Origin: Nitrososphaerales archaeon
GTDB taxonomy: Archaea; Thermoproteota; Nitrososphaeria; Nitrososphaerales; JACAEJ01
Assembly: GCA_013388925.1 (NCBI GenBank)
Contig: JACAEJ010000073.1
Span: forward strand, 1 to 38,387
Direction of reading: 5' to 3'
DNA: 38,387 nucleotides
Of this stretch, positions 18,638 through 28,153 are shown in pieces. Every line of letters starts with the position of its first letter. Positions within the stretch are counted from its first letter, which is position 1. The translations under genes and the position numbers were made by a program. Below the pieces are notes generated by a model. That model did no database searches. It was not told the origin of the DNA and saw only the letters and a program-made list of their open reading frames with translations.

Positions 18638-19123
18638 CTATGTATTCATATCGTATGAGTGGTGTGCTGAATTTGATCCTTCTATTTGGTTATAAGGGCT
18701 CTTTGCTCCGAATTGAAAAGGAGCATGCTCAAGATATTTGATCATGCCCTCAAGCTCTCTTTTTACTTCCCTGAGCAAAGATACTTCAACCTTTAGGTTC
18801 TCAGCCTTACCCTCAAGTCTAGTTAACACAAGGCTCTCTTCAGCCACCATCTTCTCCTGCTCCAGCTGATCTACTTTCTCCGTTAAATCCTGCTTAACCT
18901 TGCTCATCTTCTTTATTGTATCATGAAGCTCCTCTAACTTGTTGGATTCGATGAGCCTTAGACCCTGTTTACCCACCACAAATGGAAACTTTGCTTTGCA
19001 TTTTGTACACCTGTATATCCCTACTGTACTCTCCACGATCTCTCCGCTTTTTTTAGGCTCTACAATAGGCCATGTCTTAAGAGGCTCTGATACTTTCGAG
19101 CGGCAACTAGGGCAGGTGGGCAT
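18638..19123 (-). CDS. Zinc-ribbon plus coiled-coil protein
   Basis: 'MPTCPSCRSKVSEPLKTWPI...GIYRCTKCKAKFPFVVGKQG' (two CxxC) then a long heptad-like helix. Confidence 0.75.
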   Translation of the reverse strand: MPTCPSCRSKVSEPLKTWPIVEPKKSGEIVESTVGIYRCTKCKAKFPFVVGKQGLRLIESNKLEELHDTIKKMSKVKQDLTEKVDQLEQEKMVAEESLVLTRLEGKAENLKVEVSLLREVKRELEGMIKYLEHAPFQFGAKSPYNQIEGSNSAHHSYDMNT

Positions 19124-19141
19124 ACCCCGACCAATTTTGTT

Positions 19142-19507
19142 TTAGGTTAAGCTTGTTTCTTGTGGGCTGGTGTAGCTCGCAATTTCTTGCTCTAGATTGC
19201 TCCTTTCTGCCTTTAAGCTTGAGACTTCATTCTCCAATGCTTGAGCATGATGCTCTAGCTTTAGTACAGTGAGCTTCTCTCTCAGGCGTGGTATTTCCTC
19301 TTGTAGCGTAGCCTTTTCAACTTCTAAGGCCTGTATCTTCGCTTCTAACTCTATTTTCTTATCGGATAGGATTAATTCCATTCCGATTATCATTAAGCTC
19401 TTATACACTTCACCTATAGAGTTAAAAAGTATCGGCACAATGGTAAAACTCTTTAGATTCTTATAATCCCTCTTCTTGGGTGTTCTTTGGAATCCATAAA
19501 TAAACAA
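19142..19507 (-). CDS. Coiled-coil protein
   Basis: Heptad-rich 'KKIELEAKIQALEVEKATLQEEIPRLREKLTVLKLEHHAQALENEVSSLKAERSNLEQEI'; directly upstream of the zinc-ribbon gene; true start could be internal. Confidence 0.6.
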   Translation of the reverse strand: MFIYGFQRTPKKRDYKNLKSFTIVPILFNSIGEVYKSLMIIGMELILSDKKIELEAKIQALEVEKATLQEEIPRLREKLTVLKLEHHAQALENEVSSLKAERSNLEQEIASYTSPQETSLT

Positions 19508-19682
19508 GCATTTGAGGTCATCTTACTTGGTAGGGGATGAGAGAGTTCTATTTTCTATTTTGACTAGAACCAAACTAGGATTGATGTCTTTTATAGAGCC
19601 TTTCTACACATCGTTGAGACGTAGATAATTATAATAATTAGTATGTGATTACCTGACAGAAACCAGTCCTCAAGGGATACAA

Positions 19683-19892
19683 ATGTCACAAGAGATAACA
19701 TTGGAGGAATGGAAAAGAATCAAATCAGAAGACAAAAGACAACTAAGGAAAGGCAGATTCTTCTGTTTACACGATTGGGAAAAAGTTGAAGATGGCAAAG
19801 AGTTCATGGTCAAGTACCCGTATGGTGTTAGAGAACATGGGCTGGACCCGAGATATCGGTGTATTGAGTGTGGCAAAGAGAATCGATGGTGA
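19683..19892 (+). CDS. Small zinc-binding-like protein
   Basis: 69 aa; 'CLHDWEKV...RYRCIECGKENRW' resembles a one-zinc ribbon; gene spacing fits. Confidence 0.6.
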   Translation: MSQEITLEEWKRIKSEDKRQLRKGRFFCLHDWEKVEDGKEFMVKYPYGVREHGLDPRYRCIECGKENRW

Positions 19893-19956
19893 CTGGACCC
19901 AAGGTCGATTTTACAGGGAAATATATTAAACTGTTATATACATTAGCATATGAAGA

Positions 19957-20676
19957 ATGGAAAGCAAGAAAAGCGAGATCATGAAGGAACTTATGAATAT
20001 AAGTAAGGAAATAGATATCCTTTCATATAAGATCAGCAGTAGAGCCGACAAGCTAAATGCGGATACATTAACAATTAGAAGTGACCCCGTAATAAGCGGT
20101 CTTTGGCATAATCTTTGTAGATATCACAGAAAAGCCATGATATTGTACGCTGGCATGGGGGATAAGAAGCTGGAGATACTCAAAGAGCTTGAGAGAGTTC
20201 CGGCATGCATCGATGTGCTGCATCTTTCCGAAGAAGAAACCTGCTGTACTGTCTTTAGACGCAACCTAAAAACCAAGACGAAAAGGAGACGCAAGGTCAA
20301 GTACTTCATGTCGTCACCAGTAGTGACTGCAGATCCAAATTCAAGAATTATAGATGCTTTGCGAATTATGAGGCAACATGAAATAGGAAGTCTCGTTGTG
20401 GTGGATAGAGGGGAGATAAAAGGCATATTGACAGGAAAAGACCTAGTATCCAAGGTCTTTGTAAGTGCTACTGGCCCTGATGAATTGTTTGTCAGAGACG
20501 TAATGACCGTTGCTCCTTTGGTAACTATAGACCCAGAAATTGACATAAAAAAAGCAGCAGAAATAATGACTAAGAGGAACGTAAGGCATCTCCCTGTCAT
20601 AGAGAAAGAAGAACTTGTGGGAATGTTAGCGATCCCTGACTTTTACGGAGAAGAAACGAGTCAGATAGAAAAATAG
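19957..20676 (+). CDS. CBS-domain pair protein with N-terminal helical extension
   Basis: Two CBS motifs: 'MSSPVVTADPNSRIIDALRIMRQHEIGSLVVVDRGEIKGILTGKDL' and 'VRDVMTVAPLVTIDPEIDIKKAAEIMTKRNVRHLPVIEKEELVGMLAI'. Confidence 0.9.
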   Translation: MESKKSEIMKELMNISKEIDILSYKISSRADKLNADTLTIRSDPVISGLWHNLCRYHRKAMILYAGMGDKKLEILKELERVPACIDVLHLSEEETCCTVFRRNLKTKTKRRRKVKYFMSSPVVTADPNSRIIDALRIMRQHEIGSLVVVDRGEIKGILTGKDLVSKVFVSATGPDELFVRDVMTVAPLVTIDPEIDIKKAAEIMTKRNVRHLPVIEKEELVGMLAIPDFYGEETSQIEK

Positions 20677-20853
20677 CAAAACAGTTTAGGTTTGACGATA
20701 AGCTTATTGGTCCGTTGAGGCCAAGAATGGGGCTCAGAATCTCATGTGTAATTTGAGCACCTGCAACAACCAGCTAAAGGCAGAGCAAGTAAATGCCCAT
20801 GAGCCATAGTGATGCTCGCAGACCTAAGCTTAAGAACCTTAACTACCTATGTT

Positions 20854-21696
20854 TTAACATTGACTCACCAACAGGTCCAAAACCAACTGATGCCACCTTG
20901 GGCCCACTTCTCTAACTGTCCTTGATTCTAATATTGTGTAGGGTACATCCAATTTCTTTTCGAGCTCCTTCTTCGCTTTTTCTATAGGATCCTCGCCCTT
21001 CGATGCATGAGTGTGAGTATAGTAATGAATGATGCCTCGTGGCTTAAGAGCCTTGATGGCAACATCGATGTAATCTATGGCCTTCTCTGGTAAAGGCATC
21101 AGTACTCTATCTGCCTTCCCTCGAAGAGAGCCTTCTATAACGAATCTAGCATCCCCCAATAAAGGTATCACTTTATTAGAGACCTTGTTCAACCTGATAT
21201 TCTCCAACATTATATCATAAGCATCTGGGTTGATGTCTATGCTGTATGTCATGGACTCTAGTTGATGCTTGGCAATTACTATGGAAAAGGAACCAATGCC
21301 AGAGAACATATTTAAGATCACCTCTCCACGCTCTACTTTTCTTGCTACTCTAATCCTCTCTGTTGACAGTCTTGGGGAGAAGTAGACCTTGGCAAGATCA
21401 ACTTTGAACACGCATCCATGCTCCTTGTACAATGTTATAGTCTTATCCTCTCCTAATACATGCTCTAACTCTCTTGTCCTATAATCTCCCGATACAGGAG
21501 TTGCCTGCCTCAAGACTGTCTTTATCGATTTCATGTTATCAATCATCGCTTTAGCTATTATGAACTTCTTATCCAAAAGAGCGTCGGGTATCTTTATTAC
21601 AGCTATATCTCCTACTATATCGAAGCTCCCATACAGTTGCTTAATCTCATCGATTGTTAAAATATTCTCTAATGCCTTCTTTAGCATCTTTGGCAT
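20854..21696 (-). CDS. trm5: tRNA (guanine37-N1)-methyltransferase, Trm5 family
   Basis: 'VYFSPRLSTERIRVARKVERGEVILNMFSGIGSFSIVIAKH'; 'DINPDAYDIMLENIRLN'; 'LMPLPEKAIDYIDVAIKALK'. Confidence 0.9.
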   Translation of the reverse strand: MPKMLKKALENILTIDEIKQLYGSFDIVGDIAVIKIPDALLDKKFIIAKAMIDNMKSIKTVLRQATPVSGDYRTRELEHVLGEDKTITLYKEHGCVFKVDLAKVYFSPRLSTERIRVARKVERGEVILNMFSGIGSFSIVIAKHQLESMTYSIDINPDAYDIMLENIRLNKVSNKVIPLLGDARFVIEGSLRGKADRVLMPLPEKAIDYIDVAIKALKPRGIIHYYTHTHASKGEDPIEKAKKELEKKLDVPYTILESRTVREVGPRWHQLVLDLLVSQC

Positions 21697-21734
21697 TCAT
21701 AACACCTGTTTGTATGACTCAATGTCTGCCTTAT

Positions 21735-22286
21735 TCAAACAACTACCGTGCTAGCTATTCGATCAGTGTATTTTTGACGTGGATCACCACTGGTAGCTAA
21801 CCCGCCTATTACATCCAAGAGCAAAAATATCCAGTATACATTGCTGATGTTTCTTATGAAGGCTTTCTCTAAATTGGGGGTTTGACCGTTTAGCGTTACA
21901 ACTCTTAAGTTCATAAGCTTTTTGCCCACAGTATAACCATATATCGATTCAGTTATGGTGAAGTAGAAAATGTATATCAACCCCATTGCAAAGGGAAATT
22001 GAATCCAGTTCCATGGAGAAGCCCAAAAAGAGGGCCAACCAGCCGTGAAAAGAACTGGAAGGAAAAGAATGGCGTTCAATACCCAAGCAATTGCGCCTAC
22101 TATAACGCTATCGATGATTATTGCTACGATCCTTCTGATCCAATGATCCTGAAGGCCGGCTTCATAACTTATCCTCCCAAGGCCCGTCATCTCACCTTTT
22201 TCAGGTCCTGATACATTTGCTCCGCACTTTGGGCAGAACCTCGCCCCCTCAGGTAACTCTGTTCCACATCTCCAGCAGTAAGACAA
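21735..22286 (-). CDS. RDD-family membrane protein with N-terminal zinc ribbon
   Basis: 'YCWRCGTELPEGARFCPKCGANV' then 'RRIVAIIIDSVIVGAIAWVLN' and 'GYTVGKKLMNLRVV'. Confidence 0.88.
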   Translation of the reverse strand: MSYCWRCGTELPEGARFCPKCGANVSGPEKGEMTGLGRISYEAGLQDHWIRRIVAIIIDSVIVGAIAWVLNAILFLPVLFTAGWPSFWASPWNWIQFPFAMGLIYIFYFTITESIYGYTVGKKLMNLRVVTLNGQTPNLEKAFIRNISNVYWIFLLLDVIGGLATSGDPRQKYTDRIASTVVV

Positions 22287-22406
22287 TTTGATACCTCAAT
22301 TACAATCAATCGGACTCCAATTAATTATTTTCTCTGTCGAGATGTTAAGAAATGAACATTATTCACATATATTTGGGAGGATTTTTACCACACAAATAGA
22401 CTGTAG

Positions 22407-22928
22407 TCATACTGCACCATACTTATCGATAGAAAGAATCTCTCTTAGCTCTCTTCTAGTCTTCTGTAGACTGCTCTTTAGATAAGATTCTTCTGGGAAA
22501 CCTATTGAGATTATCGATAGTAACCTCTTTTCCTTAGGTATGTTGAGTATCTCCTTCACCTTCTCTTCATAGACCGACCCATAAGAACCAATCCAGCATG
22601 CACCTAATCCTAAAGCATGGGCTGCTAGAAGCATGTTTTGTGTTGTAATAGCTCCATCCTCAACGGGATGAGTGGATGCCTTAGGATCAATTACTACAGC
22701 TATACCAATCGGTGCATCGGTAAGAAATTTACCATATGTCGTAGCCTCAGCTACATCTTTTCTCACTCGATCATCTCTCAATAGTATGAAGTGCCAAGGC
22801 TGGCTATTGCCAGCTGATGGAGCCCATCTACCAGCATCAAGAATCTCAAAGATCAATCCTTCGGGGATTGGTTCTCTTTTATACTTTCTGATGCTCCTTC
22901 TGCTTTTTATTGCCTCGAGTGCGTCCAT
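22407..22928 (-). CDS. Nitroreductase-family protein
   Basis: 'MDALEAIKSRRSIRKYKREPIPEGLIFEILDAGRWAPSAGNSQPWHFI'; 'AAHALGLGACWIGS'. Confidence 0.92.
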   Translation of the reverse strand: MDALEAIKSRRSIRKYKREPIPEGLIFEILDAGRWAPSAGNSQPWHFILLRDDRVRKDVAEATTYGKFLTDAPIGIAVVIDPKASTHPVEDGAITTQNMLLAAHALGLGACWIGSYGSVYEEKVKEILNIPKEKRLLSIISIGFPEESYLKSSLQKTRRELREILSIDKYGAV

Positions 22929-23101
22929 TTAATTCATCATAGATATAAGCGAAGAAGACAGATTTATACCATTACTCTATATCAAGAGAAAATTGAAAAA
23001 ATCTTAAATATCAACAGAGTAGAAGCTTTTTAAACATAAAATGAGGAATAGAAGCAAAGCTACAGCGCCATCATTTTTATTGCTCTCTCAGGGGTGAGTT
23101 T

Positions 23102-24112
23102 TTGAAGATGAAGATCAGATGGGCTTACATAATCTTGATAGCATTACTTCTGACAATTCAAGTTCCTATCTCTGAAGCCCAGACCCAACATTCGATCGAC
23201 CTTCAAGGATTGACCTGGAACCATTCAGCACTTACAGTGCTTGTAATTCCCCAAGATGATGAAATTTGGTGGGATGATTCTTATCTTAATTCTACTCTTC
23301 GTGCCATAAATATGTGGAACAATGCGATACTGAACTTTTCATCCTATAGCCCTGAATTCTCTTATCTTTCCCAGATAAGGATGACCTATTCGATAGGTCA
23401 AATTTTGGAAAATGGTTATGATGTATATATAACTTGGCAAGAAGAGTATGCTGGGACAAATACCATAGGAACATCCCAGGCAGTATACGAACTGCCATGC
23501 ACCATTATAAACAACACTATAACCTTAGGAGTGAAGACAAAAGGATACATTCTAGATGAGATAGATATGCAGAATGTTGCCCTGCATGAGCTCGGCCATG
23601 CTCTGGGATTGAATCATAGCAGCCACTCTTGCGATATAATGTATCCAGAGTACACTTCCAGAGAGAGGATAGTAGCCCTTTCAACGCTGGACATTTACGC
23701 CGTGTCTGTAGTATTTGAATGGCTTTCTTATTACCCATATCCAGAGAGCAGGTGCCCACCGAAGTCCTCAATCATTCTACCTCAAAGTATTGAATACGAA
23801 TATTTGCCCATATCCTATAAGGATCTGCCACCCCCCTCATTAAAGAACATTCTCGATTCTATTCTTCGGCTGATCGAATCAAATCTTGGAACCTTGTTTT
23901 TGCTTTTGCTTTCCACATCCTTAATAGTCCTGCTAGTAGTCACAATAGGAGCCAAAAAGAGAAAAAGCAGCTCTGAAAGATGCTGTCATGAACCAATAGT
24001 GCCTGCTTTTACTCATAGCCCACAAAATGGAATGATGAGGATTTCGAATTATCGCATTGGAGATTACAGACACAGATTAAACGAACTTGAGCCTTTTGGA
24101 ATACTACTCTGA
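23102..24112 (+). CDS. Secreted/membrane-anchored matrixin-like zinc metalloprotease
   Basis: N-terminal signal-like helix; 'HELGHALGLNHSSHSCDIMYPEY' (HExxHxxGxxH plus Met-turn); C-terminal TM 'TLFLLLLSTSLIVLLVVTIG'. Confidence 0.85.
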   Translation: MKMKIRWAYIILIALLLTIQVPISEAQTQHSIDLQGLTWNHSALTVLVIPQDDEIWWDDSYLNSTLRAINMWNNAILNFSSYSPEFSYLSQIRMTYSIGQILENGYDVYITWQEEYAGTNTIGTSQAVYELPCTIINNTITLGVKTKGYILDEIDMQNVALHELGHALGLNHSSHSCDIMYPEYTSRERIVALSTLDIYAVSVVFEWLSYYPYPESRCPPKSSIILPQSIEYEYLPISYKDLPPPSLKNILDSILRLIESNLGTLFLLLLSTSLIVLLVVTIGAKKRKSSSERCCHEPIVPAFTHSPQNGMMRISNYRIGDYRHRLNELEPFGILL

Positions 24113-24189
24113 TCTATTCTTGCAATCTAACCTGAGATGTGATTTAATGCAAGCCAAGTCATAAAAAGAAAAAGTGATAATATTCAAAA

Positions 24190-24210
24190 ATAAAAAAGAT
24201 TCTTTTTTAT
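24190..24210. terminator. Perfect 10-bp palindrome ATAAAAAAGA-T-TCTTTTTTAT between convergent genes, possible bidirectional terminator
   Basis: Lies between the 3' ends of the metalloprotease (+) and feoB (-); gives a T tract on both strands. Confidence 0.4.
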
Positions 24211-24402
24211 GGGAAGATTTGAGCCTGTGGTACTAAATTTACGACTTAGTTAAGTATCTAAAAAGATATTCGACCATTTCTAATGAGCACTATTTTGCTG
24301 AAGGATGAGATGTCCATACTGTGCTTCCTAACCGCAAAATATTGATAAGAACGCCTTCAAAAATCACATGAGTAGGAGTTCTGATGTGTATTCATAGTAA
24401 GG

Positions 24403-26331
24403 TCAACTGATTAAGGAAAAGATCACATGAGCACTGAAGCCAATTATTACGGCTATCAAAAGGTTTATTCCAACTATGATTAGAGTTCTATTTAATCGAA
24501 ATTCCCTTAGTAAAGTAGTAAGAGTTGCGACGCAAGGGATGTAAAATAACGTGATTAATGTGAAGACGATGATCTGATTGGGAGATAAGTAGCTTAAAGG
24601 GTTGCCGTTTAAGGTCGTCATCAGAAATACTAAAGCGAATTCCTTCCTTATCGCTCCGAATAAGAGGAAACTTAATACATATCCTGGTAGACCGAATATC
24701 CCTACAAATAATGGATCAAATAGTACATTAAGATGTCTCATGATCCCTGCAATTTCTAGTATCTTTAAGAAGACAGTGCCTATAATTATGATAGGCATAG
24801 CCAGATATACAAAGTCCTTTGCCCTTGCCCAAGTCTTTCTTAGAGCATTCTTTATCAACGGGGCCCTATAAGGAGGTAAGACCATCACCAATCCAGTTGA
24901 TTCACAGTGCAAATCAACCGACCATCCAACGATCATACCAATCAAAAGAACTACAAATAGATTGAATAAGTATATCGCTAATGAGGTCACCGTTCCAATA
25001 TAAATAGCTATTAAACCACAGATTATAATCATCCTGGATGCGCAAGGGATAAGGGTGATCATCAACGCAGTTACAAATCTTTGTTTCTCTCCCTCTAAAA
25101 CCCTACAAGTCACACAAGCAGGTACATTACAACCATACCCCAAAAGAAGAGGCATGAACGCTTTGCCATTCAAACCAATCCTCCTCATAGCTTTATCGAT
25201 TAGAAAAACAGCTCTAGGCAGATAGCCACTATCATCTAAAAAAGAAAAGAAGAAATGGAATAAGAAGACCACAGGAATGATAAAGCTCAAACCTACCAAC
25301 AAAGATAGTTGAATTCCTGATAAGATAGCGCTAAGTAAAGGATTGGCTATATTGAAAGCAAAGTAATTAGATAGACCAAAGAAAAGATAGCTGATCATAT
25401 TCCTAAATAGCAATCCTACGCCAAGGGTTGCTACGAAAACTGTTGCTATGACTACTGCCAGTAAAGGATATCCGTAAGAAGAGGTAGAAAGCGAGTCTAA
25501 AGATTCGATGAGTTTACTTCTGCTTACAGGTTTAATTTTTCTAACCTCATTTACAATCCTTTCCGCAATTAAACGCCTCTTGTTGACTATCAAAAGAGAA
25601 GATTGAAAACCAGTTGACTTCTCGATAGAAGCTTTCTCTTCTTCTAAAACACTTTTCAGCGTACTTTTAACATCCAGTTCACCTATCTTTTTAGCCACCC
25701 ATGAGTCTTCTTCAAAGAGTTTCAAGGCGAACCATTCTGAGGGATAACGATCAGGCAAGAATTCCTTGATTATATCCATCACTTTGTTGATTTGTGGTCC
25801 GATATCTTCATAGACCATCATCTTTCCTTTCGACTTAGAATGAGCGAGGTCGAAGGCTTTCCCAACCAATTTATCGATCCCCTCTCCTCTTATGGCAACT
25901 GTTGGTATTACAGGCACTCCAAGAATTTCGGATAGCTTTTCAGCATCTATCTCAAATCCCTGTTTTATTGCCTCATCGAACTGATTCAATGCTACTACAA
26001 TAGGAATTCCAAGCTCTATCAATTCTAAAGTCAAGTATATGCTCCTCTCAAGGTCGATCGCACTTGCAACTTGAATTATAACATTCGGTCTATTCTCAAT
26101 CATGTACTGTCTAGCAATCTCTTCTTCCATACTTGTAGGGGTAAGAGTATGTGTGCCAGGAAAGTCTATGAGCGAAAAGTGTCTGCCTTTAAATTTTACA
26201 ACCCTTTCTACAGTTTCTACGGTCTTGCCTGGCCAATTCCCGACTATTTGATAGAATCCTGTAAGATTATTGAATATAGTGCTCTTGCCCGAGTTAGGAC
26301 TTCCTATTAGACCGATTCGAATTCCTTCCAT
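24403..26331 (-). CDS. feoB: Ferrous iron transport protein B
   Basis: 'IGLIGSPNSGKSTIFNNLTG', 'VGNWPGKTVE', 'DFPGTHTLTP', 'LLLGYGCNVPACVTCRVLE'. Confidence 0.95.
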   Translation of the reverse strand: MEGIRIGLIGSPNSGKSTIFNNLTGFYQIVGNWPGKTVETVERVVKFKGRHFSLIDFPGTHTLTPTSMEEEIARQYMIENRPNVIIQVASAIDLERSIYLTLELIELGIPIVVALNQFDEAIKQGFEIDAEKLSEILGVPVIPTVAIRGEGIDKLVGKAFDLAHSKSKGKMMVYEDIGPQINKVMDIIKEFLPDRYPSEWFALKLFEEDSWVAKKIGELDVKSTLKSVLEEEKASIEKSTGFQSSLLIVNKRRLIAERIVNEVRKIKPVSRSKLIESLDSLSTSSYGYPLLAVVIATVFVATLGVGLLFRNMISYLFFGLSNYFAFNIANPLLSAILSGIQLSLLVGLSFIIPVVFLFHFFFSFLDDSGYLPRAVFLIDKAMRRIGLNGKAFMPLLLGYGCNVPACVTCRVLEGEKQRFVTALMITLIPCASRMIIICGLIAIYIGTVTSLAIYLFNLFVVLLIGMIVGWSVDLHCESTGLVMVLPPYRAPLIKNALRKTWARAKDFVYLAMPIIIIGTVFLKILEIAGIMRHLNVLFDPLFVGIFGLPGYVLSFLLFGAIRKEFALVFLMTTLNGNPLSYLSPNQIIVFTLITLFYIPCVATLTTLLREFRLNRTLIIVGINLLIAVIIGFSAHVIFSLIS

Positions 26332-26582
26332 TCTACTTCCTCGACAGATATCTTCTCTGCCACATCGTGGCTTATGGCGAGTGGACGGCCCCCAACATCT
26401 ACTAAAATGTCTCCTTTAAAAGGAGCTATTTTTAAAACTTTCAAGCGTGAGCTTGGCAACAATCCAAGGGCCGTCAATCTTTTCTTTGTATGATTATCTA
26501 AATTTACTTTCTTTATTATTGCTACCTTTCCTTCGTCAAGGTGAGTTAGCATAATCGTATGATCCACAGTAAGTATATTCAA
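26307..26582 (-). CDS. feoA: Ferrous iron transport protein A
   Basis: 'KKRLTALGLLPSSRLKVLKIAPFKGDILVDVGGRPLAISHDVAEKI'; overlaps feoB start by 25 nt. Confidence 0.9.
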   Translation of the reverse strand: MNILTVDHTIMLTHLDEGKVAIIKKVNLDNHTKKRLTALGLLPSSRLKVLKIAPFKGDILVDVGGRPLAISHDVAEKISVEEVEWKEFESV

Positions 26583-26678
26583 AAAGGATATATATATTGA
26601 TTTTACGTAGTTGATCAGATTGTAATTAACATAATTTCCCTAGTTCTTAGGAATAGCGAGAGAATTACAATAGAACCT

Positions 26679-26843
26679 ATGGGGCAAGTGTCAGAAGAGC
26701 AAAAATATCAGGCATCTTTGATATTCTATGACTGCATCATTTCTAGGAACGAGCCACCTTCAGCAGTAATAGGTAATGGAAAACAGGTAAACCCGATCTT
26801 TGACGACTCAGTCAAATGCCTTTATCTCATTCTTTCCGATTAA
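26679..26843 (+). CDS. Candidate small ORF of unknown function (MGQVSEEQKYQASLIFYDCIISRNEPPSAVIGNGKQVNPIFDDSVKCLYLILSD)
   Basis: Open 54-aa frame in the feoA / HAD intergenic gap, below the track length cut-off; protein-like composition only. Confidence 0.25.
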   Translation: MGQVSEEQKYQASLIFYDCIISRNEPPSAVIGNGKQVNPIFDDSVKCLYLILSD

Positions 26844-26911
26844 CTCTGAGACATCATCGTCGTCTTGACTAGATTCTCCTTCCCATCTATTATACTTTGC
26901 CCCCTGTTATT

Positions 26912-27574
26912 TTATTGCCCAATCGATTCGATTAATCTCTTGATGTCTTTTAACGAGCCTATCACATAATCGGGCTTCGCTTTTACCAGATCGTCTATGC
27001 GAGATACACCAGTAGGAATAGCCACTGAGATGACCTTGGCTTTTTCTGCTGCTAAAATGTCTATTACGCCGTCCCCAACATAGATCGCTTCGCTAGAGTT
27101 TATCCCCAAGATTTCTAGGGCTCTTTCTATGCTGCCACCGTCTGGCTTCAATTCTTTAGCACCTTCTCTTGTCACTACGACGTCAAAGAAATCGTTCAGC
27201 CCAAACTTCTTTGCGACCATGTTAGTAGCCTTGCGTCCATTGTTCGTTACTATTGCCATTCTTAACCCAAGATTCTTTATACTGATAAGAGTCTGAAGGG
27301 CATCGGGCTGAAGGTCGGTCTCATCTGCAGCCCTTAGTTCTATCTTCTCCAAAATATCCCATAAGAACTTCTCCAAGTTTGAGAAGGCTTCCGCATCCAA
27401 TCGCCCTTTTACAATCTTGAGCATAGAGTACAGGCTAAGGCTTTCCGACAAATCCTTTACATCTATATCTCTCCTTCCCATCTCTGCAATGGCTTCTTTG
27501 CGTGCTCTTACGAAGTCTAGCGCAAATTTTACCACAGTCCCATCGAGATCAAAGATTACTGCCTTTATGTTCAA
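26912..27574 (-). CDS. HAD-superfamily hydrolase (phosphoglycolate phosphatase-like)
   Basis: 'KAVIFDLDGTVVKF', 'AIVTNNGRKA', 'KPDGGSIERALE', 'YVGDGVIDILAAEKAK'; similar overall to 13986..14684. Confidence 0.88.
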   Translation of the reverse strand: MNIKAVIFDLDGTVVKFALDFVRARKEAIAEMGRRDIDVKDLSESLSLYSMLKIVKGRLDAEAFSNLEKFLWDILEKIELRAADETDLQPDALQTLISIKNLGLRMAIVTNNGRKATNMVAKKFGLNDFFDVVVTREGAKELKPDGGSIERALEILGINSSEAIYVGDGVIDILAAEKAKVISVAIPTGVSRIDDLVKAKPDYVIGSLKDIKRLIESIGQ

Positions 27575-27689
27575 GCTCTCTGCCCTAGCTCAATAACTTG
27601 TCTTACTAAAATGTAACGAGAAGAAATTTCAGATAAAAAGCTTGGGAGAATATATGACGTCTTTGGCATAGATCCATTCTTCCTATGTT

Positions 27690-28136
27690 TTAACTACGGA
27701 GTTCTTCGAATACATCACTCTCTACCTTTGCCATCTGCTCCGGGTTCTGATCCCACTTATAGCCAATTCCTGTAGTTATGGTTATCCCTGGTGCATTGTC
27801 ATCCTTCACTTGTTCAACGACCAGCTCTACCAACACACAAGGCATAGGGGAGCTTTTGATAGTATCTTTTATCACCTTAGCCTTTCCTTTTACTCCATAG
27901 GCCATTCCTGGGCCTTGAACACTTATCGTCAATTTTCCATTGCTCCTAATGTTCTTTAAAGTCGTGCTCCCTTTACCTATTGCCAGTCTAACATGTTTAG
28001 AGTCTTTCGCCACTACCCATGAAAACAAAGCTGTGTGGGGTAGACCTTGCTGATCCAAAGTAGCTAAAACGGCAGTCTTCCCGCCTTGAAGGAAATTGAC
28101 CAATTGAGTAGGCATCTCATTACGAATTTCAGACAT
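27690..28136 (-). CDS. Pyridoxamine 5'-phosphate oxidase-fold protein
   Basis: 'GGKTAVLATLDQQGLPHTALFSWVVAKDSKHVRLAIGKGSTTLKNIRSNGKLTISV'. Confidence 0.8.
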   Translation of the reverse strand: MSEIRNEMPTQLVNFLQGGKTAVLATLDQQGLPHTALFSWVVAKDSKHVRLAIGKGSTTLKNIRSNGKLTISVQGPGMAYGVKGKAKVIKDTIKSSPMPCVLVELVVEQVKDDNAPGITITTGIGYKWDQNPEQMAKVESDVFEELRS

Positions 28137-28153
28137 ATTCGCTCATTTGATCG

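Noticed and set aside
20677-20853. Possible C/D box sRNA in the gap between the CBS and trm5 genes
   Set aside because: A GTGATGC approximates a C box, but no matching D box at suitable spacing was found.
24302-24328. Short frame 'MRCPYCAS*' resembling the start of a zinc-ribbon protein such as NrdR
   Set aside because: Stops after 8 codons; too short to call a gene or remnant.
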